Below are positions 26,801 through 34,873 of a stretch of 64,000 nucleotides of DNA, piece after piece (the stretch's first letter is position 1; each line of letters opens with the position of its first letter). The DNA is from Planctomycetales bacterium ZRK34. GTDB taxonomy: Bacteria; Planctomycetota; Phycisphaerae; Phycisphaerales; Zrk34. Where the stretch lies: the NCBI GenBank assembly GCA_014873095.1, contig CP050848.1, forward strand, positions 3,097,850-3,161,849, in the 5' to 3' direction. A model generated the notes under the pieces. The model did not search any database, was not told the origin of the DNA, and worked only from the letters and a program-made list of their open reading frames with translations. The position numbers were made by a program, and so were the translations under genes.

Positions 26801-27085
26801 GCCGGCCCTCACACGCTGACGCTGTCGAACACCGCCCTGCAGATCGCCTTGGGCTTTGCGCCGACCAACGGTGATGTGTTCGTCATCGTCGATGGCTTCG
26901 ACACCCAGACCGGCATCTTCAACGGCCTGGCCGACGGAACGACGTTCGCCGTCAGCGGTACGAATTTCCGCATCGACTACAACCTCAGCGACATCACGCT
27001 GACGGTCGTTCAGGCGATCCCCGAGCCGGCGACGATCTCGCTGCTGGCCCTCGGCGCCCTCGGCCTGATCCGCCGCCGGAACTGA
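23807..27085 (+). CDS. Large secreted PEP-CTERM protein, Asn/Gly-rich beta-helix type
   Basis: A 1,092-residue exported protein with a signal peptide (about residues 1-27, ending GGVRA) and a long repetitive region where NNGTF, FVNNG, FTNTG and ITGGGTF recur every 20-40 residues, as expected for a right-handed beta-solenoid. The end carries IPEPATISLLALGALGLI followed by RRRN, the PEP-CTERM signal. It lies 146 bases after a similar protein in the same direction; both may be made together, and a strong terminator follows at 27119. Probably an extracellular matrix or adhesion component; no enzyme motif is seen. Confidence 0.9.
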   Translation: MPIQKMVIVGLLGVIVVVLAAGGVRAADIGSTTYSSDTTLNDGDTWSTGTVTINSTIVVDIPNAATVTFDQGANATMDGDGIFRVQVGGTFVHDGPNASGDNILIRDTITFDNLGTFEFANGGDVNLASTTQFVNTGLLWKSGSTGTSGDPSYIFGSGTDVFMNTGTIQVDAGILNISRGVSTGGTFDVNAGRLEFEGVWTELTGVADIAGGVITFGNDNPAGTSGGRFIAGSATTVVNISGDGIDWFGTELDTNGNTISQEGILHIRTNTDTRSLTGAGTFLNASAGTIDWSQGDIDVAASTTFSNEGTLEVQSGDVKTISGTGVFENASGGVTNINSGSAITANNTFVNHGTVNAVDGSVRFEGTSGFHNDTDGTLNLQNGVSLTIDDSDLINDGVTNYADNGHKTLTGNAAFVNNGSFLHSQSGGNDNLQGQGTGGFVNNGLFEFQGDGDFDMSSSDYTFTNNGTFRRSGGTGDTTFVFRNGNFINAAGGVVEATNSKIVIALNNSVSDAGSTWTANGGHIQIGGSWTGVFNGSGSGSNFVFVGNNGNGTVGKNDLIVGAAGVTTNISGNGFHLRAENIDTAGNTFTNTGVFHFSTNDAKSITGGGTFQNTGAGQMDLITAVLTLDATDLTNAATFTIAGAVTLDGTGELINAAGGTLIWDTPSADSNFILDAAIRNQATLNLTGGSNHILEGTGTFENTATGTINWNGAGNLTLNNDLTNNGTFNYNENGTNLGLAGSASFINNGAFNHNNTGGGDNLDMSLTGGFINNGLYDFTNNGDVQLPDSFTFTNNGTVRKSAGEGNESLFFHFGGGSGVGGTFDNQGTVEVLDGQLQFQAASGTQFDDIVVTQVSGSTLTGGTWIVDATADGSAELDLQPANPGITTLGAGAKVKLIGSGSVFSQINGLTTVDGSFYVNGTRSFNLAGGFTVSATGVLGGDGTFVGDANIAGILAPGDEGATGILNFESVVDLTNGTFQIDINGTTVGSEYDQLAFTGAGPHTLTLSNTALQIALGFAPTNGDVFVIVDGFDTQTGIFNGLADGTTFAVSGTNFRIDYNLSDITLTVVQAIPEPATISLLALGALGLIRRRN

Positions 27086-27118
27086 GTTTCCGTACAACAA
27101 TGATCGACATCCCATGAG

Positions 27119-27146
27119 CCGGGTCGCAACGCGACCCGGTTTTTTT
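27119..27146 (+). terminator. Rho-independent terminator
   Basis: Stem CCGGGTCG / CGACCCGG with a short CAACG loop, followed by TTTTTTT at 27140-27146. It ends the transcript of the PEP-CTERM gene 34 bases after its stop codon. Confidence 0.88.
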
Positions 27147-27276
27147 GTGTAATGACCAGGGCCGCGTAGCGACCCGGCTGTTGGTATGTATCACCACGAC
27201 ATGCGATAAACATGCCTTCGCATGCGTTGATGCCAGTACGTTTGAAACTTCCCCCCAACTCGATGGGTGTTTACAC

Positions 27277-29316
27277 ATGAAACGCGCGATGTTCTGGTTG
27301 TTGATGGTCGGTCTGGTCATGAGTCTGCCGCACACGGCAACTGCGAAAGATGTTTATGTCGCTGCCAATGGTGACGATGCCGCCCCCGGCACGCAGGACA
27401 AACCCCTGGCCACGATTCAAAAAGCCCTCGATGCCATGCGCGGCGCCGGCGGGGGCACGATCTGGATAGGCCCCGGTGAATACTTCGTCGAACAAGGCGT
27501 CAAGCTCGACGCCGAGCACAGCGGCACCGAGCAACAACCGCTGATCATCCGCGGGATCGAGCCCGGCAAGGCGCGTCTTTCCGGCGGGCGGCCCGTCAAA
27601 GATTTTCGCCCGATCACACCCGCCGAGGCCGAGCCGCTGATTTCCGACGAAGCGAAAAAACACGTGCTCGTCGCCGACCTCAAAGCGCAGGGTTTTGACC
27701 CGCTGGACAAACTGCCCGTGCAGTATCACAGCCACGGCGCCGAAGAGGTCGTGTTCGACGATCGCCCGATGCAGTCGGCCCGCTGGCCCAATGAAGGATT
27801 CGCCGTATTTACAGAAGTGATCGACGCCGGCGCGTCCAAGCCCGTGCACTGGGTGCGGCGCGAGGTGTATCGGCCGGGTTCGTTCCGCTTTCCCGACGAC
27901 CGCGCCAAGCGGTGGAACTTTGATCGCGGCGTGTGGCTGCACGGGTTCTGGTGTTACGACTGGGCGGATGAAGCGATCAAGGCGGGTAACTTCAATGCCG
28001 AGACCGGCGAGCTTCGCCTGGCTGCCAAGCACGGCTACGGCGTGGGCAATCCGTGGAAGGCCGATTCGAAGCGCCACTTCTGTGTGCTGCACGTATTCGA
28101 AGAGCTCGATCAACCCGGCGAGTATTACCTGGATCGCGAGAACAACCGCCTGTACTTCTGGCCGCCGGCGGACGTCAGCAAACATGCTGTCGAAGTCACG
28201 CTCAGCACCAATCCGCTGCTGCGTGCGGATAAGGTGTCACACCTGGTGGTGCGTGATCTGGTCATCGAAAACGGCCGCCGCGAAGGGGTGAGCTTCAGAG
28301 GCTGCAGCCAGGCCCGAATCGAAAGCTGTGTTGTCCGCAACGTCGGGCAGAACGGCATCGACGTCAGCGGCGAGCATGTGTCCGTGGTGCGTTGTGAAGT
28401 CACGCAGACGGGCCGGCGGGGCATTTCCGCGCACGGCGGCGATCGCAAAACGCTCACGCCCGGCAACTGCAGCATTCTCGCCAGCACGGTTCATCACACC
28501 GGTCGCATCGACTGGGGCGGCGGGCGCGGCGTGACCCTCAGTGGCTGCGGCAACCGGGCCGCCCACAACCTCGTCCACCACACGCCGACCGGCGCCTACC
28601 TCTACAGCGGCAACGAACACGTGCTCGAATTCAACGAGGCCCATCACGTCTGCGAGATCTACTCCGACGTCGGCGTGTTCTACACTGGTCGCGACTGGGC
28701 CAGCCGCGGCAACATCGTCCGCTGGAACTACATCCACGACAGCATCAACAACGAAGGCCACGGCTCGGTCGGCATCTACCTCGACGACTGTGATTCCGGC
28801 GACACCGTCATCGGCAACATCGTCTTCGGGGCGGTCGGCCGCGGCGTGCTGCTCGGTGGCGGGCGTGACAACACCCTCATCGGCAACATCTTCATCGACA
28901 TGCCCCGGGGCATTCACGTCGACGCCCGCGGGCCGCGCGGCATCACGCTCGACCAGCCGGGTTCATGGAACCTGCTGGCCAAGTGCGAAGCCGTCGACTA
29001 CCTCTCGCCGCTTTGGAAGAAGCGCTACCCGCGCCTGGCGGCCACGATGGACAACGACCCGCTGCTGCCGATGGGCAACCTCATGCACCGCAACATTCTC
29101 ATCGGGTGCAAGAAGCCGTTCGCGCTTTCCGGCGACGTCAAACCCGAATGGCTCGACCGCAAGGACAACCTCATCGCCGAGATGGCTGACTATCCCTCGC
29201 TGCCGGCCGCCGGGCAGGGCGAGCTCGATTTGACGGTGCTGCCGGCGATCTGGAAAAACGTGCCGGGCTTCGAGCCGATCCCATTTGAGAAGATCGGCCC
29301 GGACGGCATGCCGTGA
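27277..29316 (+). CDS. Secreted right-handed beta-helix protein (pectate-lyase-like fold)
   Basis: A 679-residue protein with a signal peptide (MFWLLMVGLVMSLPHTATA). After it comes the typical DUF1565-like opening DVYVAANGDDAAPGTQDKPL and TIQKALDAM, a central domain, and parallel beta-helix repeats from about residue 310 (VVRDLVIENGRREGVSF, VVRNVGQNGIDVSG, GNIVFGAVGRGVLLGG). Many members are polysaccharide lyases or hydrolases, but active residues cannot be assigned. ATG 27277 is chosen because it begins the signal peptide; the longer frame overlaps the terminator. No PEP-CTERM tail is present, so it is probably periplasmic or released. It ends 4 bases before a convergent gene. Confidence 0.87.
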   Translation: MKRAMFWLLMVGLVMSLPHTATAKDVYVAANGDDAAPGTQDKPLATIQKALDAMRGAGGGTIWIGPGEYFVEQGVKLDAEHSGTEQQPLIIRGIEPGKARLSGGRPVKDFRPITPAEAEPLISDEAKKHVLVADLKAQGFDPLDKLPVQYHSHGAEEVVFDDRPMQSARWPNEGFAVFTEVIDAGASKPVHWVRREVYRPGSFRFPDDRAKRWNFDRGVWLHGFWCYDWADEAIKAGNFNAETGELRLAAKHGYGVGNPWKADSKRHFCVLHVFEELDQPGEYYLDRENNRLYFWPPADVSKHAVEVTLSTNPLLRADKVSHLVVRDLVIENGRREGVSFRGCSQARIESCVVRNVGQNGIDVSGEHVSVVRCEVTQTGRRGISAHGGDRKTLTPGNCSILASTVHHTGRIDWGGGRGVTLSGCGNRAAHNLVHHTPTGAYLYSGNEHVLEFNEAHHVCEIYSDVGVFYTGRDWASRGNIVRWNYIHDSINNEGHGSVGIYLDDCDSGDTVIGNIVFGAVGRGVLLGGGRDNTLIGNIFIDMPRGIHVDARGPRGITLDQPGSWNLLAKCEAVDYLSPLWKKRYPRLAATMDNDPLLPMGNLMHRNILIGCKKPFALSGDVKPEWLDRKDNLIAEMADYPSLPAAGQGELDLTVLPAIWKNVPGFEPIPFEKIGPDGMP

Positions 29317-29320
29317 GCCG

Positions 29321-30958
29321 TCACGGCAGCAGCAGCTGCTCGATGTAACACGATTCGAAGCCGGGATCGAGATTCAACTCGACGGTCGTCACCTCGGCGG
29401 CGATGGATTGCAACGCGCCGAGAACGGATTGATCAACCGCGGCAAGGTAAGCCCCGGCCAGTGAACTGTTGCCGATGAGTTTGATCTGTTCGGGTACAAA
29501 CCCCGGCAGCAGGCCGGCCGCGATGGCGCTGGTGAGATTCAGGTGCATGCCGAACCCACCGGCGAGGTAGACGGTCCGCACCTCGGCGGGCGTGAGGTTT
29601 TCATTCTGCAGCAGGGTGAGCGTGCCGGCGGCGATGGCGGCCTTGGCCTGCATGAGCGTGGCGAGGTCGCGCTCGGTGACGATCAACGCGCGCTTGCCTT
29701 GCCCGGCGGCGATGCGGAGGCCGGTGAGCTGGTCGAGTTCGGCCCGGTGGTCAGCGAATGCGCCGTCGCAGGCGTCGAAGCGGTAACGCCCGCGGTCGTC
29801 GATGAGCCCGAGGCGGCGGCCCTCGCCGATCAGGTCGATGTAGGCCGAGCCGCACAGGCCGATCGGGGGCGCGTCGCCGATGACTTCGATGTCGATCTTT
29901 GCGGGGTTTTCATGCAGGCGGAGATGGCTGATCGCGCCGTCGCCGGCACGTGTTCCCGCGGCGAGGCCGGCGCCTTCGAAGGCGGGGCCGGCGGCGGTGG
30001 CGCAGGCGGTGAGGCGACCATTTTGTGCCAGAATGATTTCACCATTGGTGCCGATGTCGATCAGCAGGCTCGGGCCCTGGTCATAGATCAAACCGGAGGC
30101 CAGAGCCCCGGCGATGACATCGGCGCCGATGTACGCCGCCGCCCCCGGCAGCAGGTGAATAGGCAGATCGTGACCCAACCCCGGCAGGCCGATCGCGCCG
30201 GCGGTGGTGACACGATGATCGATAAAGGTCGGTGTGAACGGCGAAAGCCCCATCGAGGTCGGGTCAGCGCCGACGAGCAGGTGCAACATGGTGGTGTTGC
30301 CCGCGACGGTGATGCCCGCAAGGTCGCTTGCCGCCCGGCCGGCCTCGCGCAGGCATTGATCCAACAGCGGGGTGATCGTGTCGGTGACAACCGCCCGCTG
30401 CATCGCCTGCAGCTTTTCGGGGTTGGTCATACAGAGGTTGATGCGACTGAGCACATCGTCGCCGAGGTGCATCTGACGATTGAAAGCTGCGGCATGAGTC
30501 AGCAGGCGATCTTTGGCGAGGTCGATCAGCGTCACGACAACGGTGGTGGTGCCGATGTCGATCGCGGCGGCGAGAGGGCCTTGAAACAGCGGGTCGTGCG
30601 CCCGGGGGATGTTCACGGCGAAGTCGGTCAGCACCTGCGGGCGATGCGCCAGCAGCGAGCGCGGTGGCAGGCGCAGAGTGACATGGCCGGCATCGGGCAG
30701 TTGCATCATGCAGGCGCGGAATTCGATCGGCTGACCAGGGGCATGCACCGCGCCGCCATCGCCCAGCGGCACGATCGTACCCTCGAGCAACTCGATGACG
30801 CAGCCTTCACACACGCCGCGCTGACCGCAGCGTGTATTCAGCGGCATGCCCTGTCGCCGCAGCACATCCGCCAGCGATTGATCGGCCGGCGCTGCGTCCA
30901 GTTGCAACTGCTGCGAACCCGACTCGGTCAACACATCGACGTGAATCGGTCCGCTCAT
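29321..30958 (-). CDS. Reductive activator of corrinoid proteins (2Fe-2S + ASKHA domain, RamA/RACo-like)
   Basis: A 545-residue protein with an N-terminal plant-type ferredoxin domain (Cys44, Cys50, Cys53 and Cys83; spacing C-x5-C-x2-C) and a C-terminal ASKHA ATPase-type domain beginning AAIDIGTTTVVVTLID near residue 130, with SLLIDIGTNGEIIL as a second phosphate motif. Proteins of this build (DUF4445) reduce inactive Co(II) corrinoid proteins to Co(I) using ATP and a low-potential donor. It overlaps the DUF1638 gene by four bases. The corrinoid protein at 34218-34847 is the obvious client. Assignment of role is strong from architecture and context. Confidence 0.92.
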   Translation of the reverse strand: MSGPIHVDVLTESGSQQLQLDAAPADQSLADVLRRQGMPLNTRCGQRGVCEGCVIELLEGTIVPLGDGGAVHAPGQPIEFRACMMQLPDAGHVTLRLPPRSLLAHRPQVLTDFAVNIPRAHDPLFQGPLAAAIDIGTTTVVVTLIDLAKDRLLTHAAAFNRQMHLGDDVLSRINLCMTNPEKLQAMQRAVVTDTITPLLDQCLREAGRAASDLAGITVAGNTTMLHLLVGADPTSMGLSPFTPTFIDHRVTTAGAIGLPGLGHDLPIHLLPGAAAYIGADVIAGALASGLIYDQGPSLLIDIGTNGEIILAQNGRLTACATAAGPAFEGAGLAAGTRAGDGAISHLRLHENPAKIDIEVIGDAPPIGLCGSAYIDLIGEGRRLGLIDDRGRYRFDACDGAFADHRAELDQLTGLRIAAGQGKRALIVTERDLATLMQAKAAIAAGTLTLLQNENLTPAEVRTVYLAGGFGMHLNLTSAIAAGLLPGFVPEQIKLIGNSSLAGAYLAAVDQSVLGALQSIAAEVTTVELNLDPGFESCYIEQLLLP

Positions 30959-31752
30959 GGCGCATCCGCCTTCGGGGTCGGCGCGTCGATTGCCCGCACG
31001 ATGCGGTCGTCCCCGCTGGCGGTGAACGTCTGACCGGGTTCGATCACGAGAAAGCGGTCGTCATCCCATCGGCCTTCCAGCAGCGAGCGAAGCAGGTCCG
31101 CATCGCCGTGTTGGTGATCGAACTGCCACCCGAGCCAGTCGGCGCACGCTTGCGTGTATTGCACATCGGCATCCGTCGCACCGATCGTCAAATCGACATA
31201 CGTCGCGCGGTCGTAGTTTTCAAACCACGATTGCTCGGTCTGCATCAGATAGTCCGCGTTGTCTTCGCCGTACTTGGCGAGGTACTCGCGGCGCAGGGCG
31301 TCGTAGCGCTGCGGGCCCGGCGGCAGGTGGTGCTTGTTCCATCCGGGTGAGTACCAATACGTGCCGGGATGCTCAGCGACATACTCGGCATAACGTTGTC
31401 GTGAGCCCAGCAGCAGCGTGATGCAATCGTGAGCACGGGTAATCACGAGCCGGGCGCGGCGGGTGGTGAGGCCTTCCACGCCCCGGCTGCAAAGACCGTA
31501 GCCCAAGGCGATCGCCTCGGCGTCGGTGCTCAGTTCGACGTGATCGATCGCCGCCTGTACGCGCTCGGTCAGCCGGCGCGGTTCGTTGTGCAGGCCTTGT
31601 TCCATGTTTTCGATATGAATCACGTGCGGCAGGTTTGCTGCGAAATGTTCGATCTCCGCTTCGAGCACAGCACAGGTGATCACCGCAAGCCGCGGCGCGC
31701 CCGGTCCCCCTGTTCCACCCGGACCGGCACCCGATGCGTCGTCGAATTTCAT
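30955..31752 (-). CDS. DUF1638 protein
   Basis: A 265-residue soluble protein of the DUF1638 family, regularly found in corrinoid methyltransferase clusters. Conserved parts are LAVITCAVLEAEIEHF near the start, IALGYGLCSRGVEGL, and RAHDCITLLLGSR, with a Cys in each. Function is not established; a role in corrinoid or methyl-donor handling is inferred from its constant neighbours. It is coupled to the activator downstream and follows the methyltransferase gene by 32 bases. Confidence 0.88.
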   Translation of the reverse strand: MKFDDASGAGPGGTGGPGAPRLAVITCAVLEAEIEHFAANLPHVIHIENMEQGLHNEPRRLTERVQAAIDHVELSTDAEAIALGYGLCSRGVEGLTTRRARLVITRAHDCITLLLGSRQRYAEYVAEHPGTYWYSPGWNKHHLPPGPQRYDALRREYLAKYGEDNADYLMQTEQSWFENYDRATYVDLTIGATDADVQYTQACADWLGWQFDHQHGDADLLRSLLEGRWDDDRFLVIEPGQTFTASGDDRIVRAIDAPTPKADAP

Positions 31753-31784
31753 CGCCTCATTTTACCCGAAAAATGCAGCGGTTT

Positions 31785-32789
31785 TCACGCCTTGTAAGCC
31801 AGCGGCTCGCACAGGGCGCGAAGATTATCATGCGGCGTGCCAGGCGGAATCTCACAGCCGGCGTTAACGAGGTAGGGATTGCCCACCTGTTGATACCGCT
31901 CGGCGACGAGGCGGCGGATCGAGTCCGGCGTGCCGTTGAGCACATCGCTGACCGGGTCGATGTTGCACCCGATCGTGACGTGGTCGGGCATCGTCTGGCG
32001 CACCGTCGGCAGGTCGACCATGTGGTCGACGTCGAGGATGTCGATAGGCACTTCCGACAGGGCGGGCAGCAGATGAGTGATGTTGCCGCAGATGTGCATG
32101 CGGACGCGGGCGCCGGTGGCGGCGATCGATTCGGCGAGCCGGATCTGCCTCGGCTGCACATGCTCAGCGTACATGGCAGGCGACATCTGCGACGCCAGCG
32201 CATCGCCGATGCCGATCGTGTCGGCGCCGGCCTCGACCTGGGCGCGGGCGAATTCGATGGCGAGGTCGACACAGCGATCCATCAGTTCGCCGACCCACGT
32301 CGGGTCGTCATACAGGTCCATGAGAATCTGTTGAATGCCGCGAAGGTCGCCGGCCTCGGCGATGGGGCCTTCGACCCAGCCGAGGATCGTGTACTGACCG
32401 GCGGCACGCTGGACGTAGTCACGGAGGTTGGCCAGCGTGTTGACCATGCGCGTCGCGGTGTGCGGGTCGGGCTGGGGAAGGGTATCGAGGTCGGTGGTGT
32501 CGGCCAGCGGGGGGCGGACGCACTCGGGCGTGGCGCGATCGTGGAAGATGATCTCGCCGCCGAAGCCCTGGGTCTCGCTGTAGGGATCGCTCATGACACC
32601 GACGACATCGAGGCCGAAGTCTTCGGCACAGCGGATGTTCGCTTCGGTTTTGACAGCGTGCTGTGAGCAGAAGGCGCCGTAGGTAGCGCCGATGTAGTCG
32701 GCGGCGAACTGCATGAGGATCGGAATGCGCGGGACGAAGTCGACCGGCTCGCCGGCGAGCATGGCATTGTAGCGTTGGAGGCCGTTCAT
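31785..32789 (-). CDS. UroD-family corrinoid methyltransferase (MtaA/MtbA-like)
   Basis: A 334-residue TIM barrel of the uroporphyrinogen-decarboxylase family. It has the zinc thiol-activation ligands that separate methylcobamide methyltransferases from true decarboxylases: His232-x-Cys234 in MHICGN and Cys312 in NAGCEI. Such enzymes move a methyl group between a corrinoid protein and a thiol or tetrahydrofolate. It is the promoter-proximal gene of the minus-strand trio 32789-29321 and divergent from an AraC regulator. It likely acts with the corrinoid protein at 34218. Confidence 0.88.
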   Translation of the reverse strand: MNGLQRYNAMLAGEPVDFVPRIPILMQFAADYIGATYGAFCSQHAVKTEANIRCAEDFGLDVVGVMSDPYSETQGFGGEIIFHDRATPECVRPPLADTTDLDTLPQPDPHTATRMVNTLANLRDYVQRAAGQYTILGWVEGPIAEAGDLRGIQQILMDLYDDPTWVGELMDRCVDLAIEFARAQVEAGADTIGIGDALASQMSPAMYAEHVQPRQIRLAESIAATGARVRMHICGNITHLLPALSEVPIDILDVDHMVDLPTVRQTMPDHVTIGCNIDPVSDVLNGTPDSIRRLVAERYQQVGNPYLVNAGCEIPPGTPHDNLRALCEPLAYKA

Positions 32790-32894
32790 GACGGCAGCAT
32801 AAGGCTTTACGGGGCGGCCTGCATCAACGATTTGGCCGATTTGATGTACCGTCTGTGCGCAGGGGCAGTTGGCGGGCGGCGGCCGGGGCGGGTG

Positions 32895-34088
32895 ATGTTA
32901 ACATGGCGTCTCATGAGCGAGTTCGTTGATCAGCATGAATCGACGGCGATCGGTCGGGTCGTTCGAGAGTATCGGGCGGCGTGGCCGGTGGGGTGTTGCC
33001 GGGTGGATACCGAGGGGCGGATGCAGCAGGCGTATGACTGGCCGGGCGGGCCGACCGGGGCGCTGTGGACGGAGGTGCTGGGGCGGGCGGTCAGTGAGGC
33101 GGCGCGGTGGGGCGAACCGGTCGTGCAGTACGGCCCGGCGGGTGTGCTCTGTTGGGCGGCGCCGCTGATGCACAACGCGCAGCTTCGCGGGGCGATCGTG
33201 GCGGGCATTGCCGAGTCGGTGCTCTTTCCGACGGGGATCAACGAGCCGATTTTCGATACGCGCCGGGCGTGCGTCGATCTGCTGGATCGCGTTGAAGCGG
33301 CCAACCTCACCAACGCAGCCCTGCTTCAACATCGACGCGACGAGGCGCAGCGCGAGCAGCATCGCGCTTATGCGCTGCATGCATTTAAACGTGAAGCATC
33401 GACGGACCTGCGCCGGGTTTACCTGCGACAGGAGCCGGAACTGTTGGCGGCGATTCGGCGCGGCGATCGCGGAGCGGCGCGCATCGTGCTTAACCACATT
33501 CTTGTGATCGTGTTCGGCGCGGCCGGGGAGCGCTTCGACCTGCTCAAAAGCTTCAGTATGGAACTGGTGGCCACGGTCTGTCGCACGGCTGTCGAAGCCG
33601 GGGCGCGACCCGAACAGGTGCTCGGTGAAAACTACACCGCGCTGCAGCAACTCGCGGAGATCGAAGATATTGAAACGCTGTCGCCGTGGCTTTGCGATTT
33701 GCTGGAACGGGTGATGGACACGATCGCGCACCACCCGGACAGTGCCGCGACGATGCTGGTCAACCGCGCGCTGCAACACATGCGCGAACAGATGAGCGGC
33801 CCGCTTGGTCGCGATGACGTGGCGGCGGCGGTGCATGTTTCACCGGCGCATTTTTCGCGACTGTTTCGGCGCGTGACGGGTCAATCCTTTTCGCAGACGC
33901 TGCGTTCGATGCGCCTCGACGAGGCGGCACGCCTGCTCGTGCAGACCGATCGACCGGTCGGCCGCATTGCCGCGGAGACCGGCTTCGTCGACGCGGCCCA
34001 CTTCACCAAATCCTTCCAGCGGCACACCGGCCAAAGCCCCACGGCTTATCGACAGGCCCGCCAGAAGGCCTCTGTCGAGCACGAATAG
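32895..34088 (+). CDS. AraC-family regulator with N-terminal PocR-like sensor
   Basis: About 397 residues. The C-terminal 100 residues form the two-helix-turn-helix AraC domain (DVAAAVHVSPAHFSRLFRR and VGRIAAETGFVDAAHFTKSF). The N-terminal 110 residues (VGCCRVDTEGRM.., VVQYGPAGVLCWAAPLM) resemble the PocR ligand-binding domain, known from cobalamin and corrinoid methyltransferase clusters; the middle part is helical. The start could also be ATG 32913; 32895 is taken because a G-rich stretch (GGGGCGGG) precedes it. It divides the corrinoid cluster into two arms and probably switches both on when the methyl donor is present. Confidence 0.87.
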   Translation: MLTWRLMSEFVDQHESTAIGRVVREYRAAWPVGCCRVDTEGRMQQAYDWPGGPTGALWTEVLGRAVSEAARWGEPVVQYGPAGVLCWAAPLMHNAQLRGAIVAGIAESVLFPTGINEPIFDTRRACVDLLDRVEAANLTNAALLQHRRDEAQREQHRAYALHAFKREASTDLRRVYLRQEPELLAAIRRGDRGAARIVLNHILVIVFGAAGERFDLLKSFSMELVATVCRTAVEAGARPEQVLGENYTALQQLAEIEDIETLSPWLCDLLERVMDTIAHHPDSAATMLVNRALQHMREQMSGPLGRDDVAAAVHVSPAHFSRLFRRVTGQSFSQTLRSMRLDEAARLLVQTDRPVGRIAAETGFVDAAHFTKSFQRHTGQSPTAYRQARQKASVEHE

Positions 34089-34217
34089 ACAAATCATTGC
34101 GACCGTCAGCCATGGACGGGCCGCCTGGAATTTGCGTATATTCAGACAGATATCGGCGGCTCGGTGTGGGGTCGTCGTCGGGACTTGGCTGGTGGTGATT
34201 ATTTATTGAGGTGTGTC

Positions 34218-34847
34218 ATGAGCGAACTGGAACAACTGACCGAGGCCATCCGCAAGGGCGATCGCAAGCAGGCGGGGCAATTGACCGAGACGCTGCTGGA
34301 CGCTGAGACCGACCTGGAGCAGGTGCTCGGGGCGATGGTCACGGCCATGGACGACATCGGCGCGAAGTTTCAACGCAACGAAATCTTCGTGCCGGAGATG
34401 CTGATCGCCGCCCGGGCGATGAGCGAAGCGATGAATCTGCTGGAGCCGCGCCTGATCGCGGCGGGGATCAAACCCAAGTACACCGCGGTGATCGGCACCG
34501 TTCAAGGCGACCTTCACGACATCGGTAAGAACCTGGTCGCGATGATGTGGAAGGGCGCGGGCTTCAAGGTGGTCGACCTGGGCACGAACGTGACGCCGGC
34601 GAAGTTTGTCGAGGCGGCGCGCGAGCACACGCCGCACGTGATCGGCCTGTCAGCCCTGCTGACCACCACGATGCCCGCCATGAAGTCGATCATCACCGCG
34701 CTGCGCGAAGCCGGGCTCAACGGCTCGAAGGTCGTCATCGGCGGCGCACCGATCACGCAGTCATACGCCGACGAGATCGGCGCTGATGCGTATGCCTCCG
34801 ACGCCGGCAGCGCGGTCGATGTCGTGCGCCAACTCGTGGCGGCATGA
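34218..34847 (+). CDS. Corrinoid (B12-binding) methyl-carrier protein
   Basis: A 209-residue protein of the MtbC/MtaC type. The N-terminal helical cap (about residues 1-85) is followed by a Rossmann-like B12 domain with the base-off/His-on signature D98-L-H100-D-I-G103, so His100 is the lower cobalt ligand. Further cobalamin-binding segments are LSALLTTTMPAM and IGGAPIT. ATG 34218 has GAGG upstream, dropping 18 residues. It carries the methyl group between the UroD-family enzymes encoded around it and needs the activator at 29321-30958 to recover Co(I). Confidence 0.95.
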   Translation: MSELEQLTEAIRKGDRKQAGQLTETLLDAETDLEQVLGAMVTAMDDIGAKFQRNEIFVPEMLIAARAMSEAMNLLEPRLIAAGIKPKYTAVIGTVQGDLHDIGKNLVAMMWKGAGFKVVDLGTNVTPAKFVEAAREHTPHVIGLSALLTTTMPAMKSIITALREAGLNGSKVVIGGAPITQSYADEIGADAYASDAGSAVDVVRQLVAA

Positions 34848-34873
34848 TTCAACGATCAACCGGGAGCAACATC

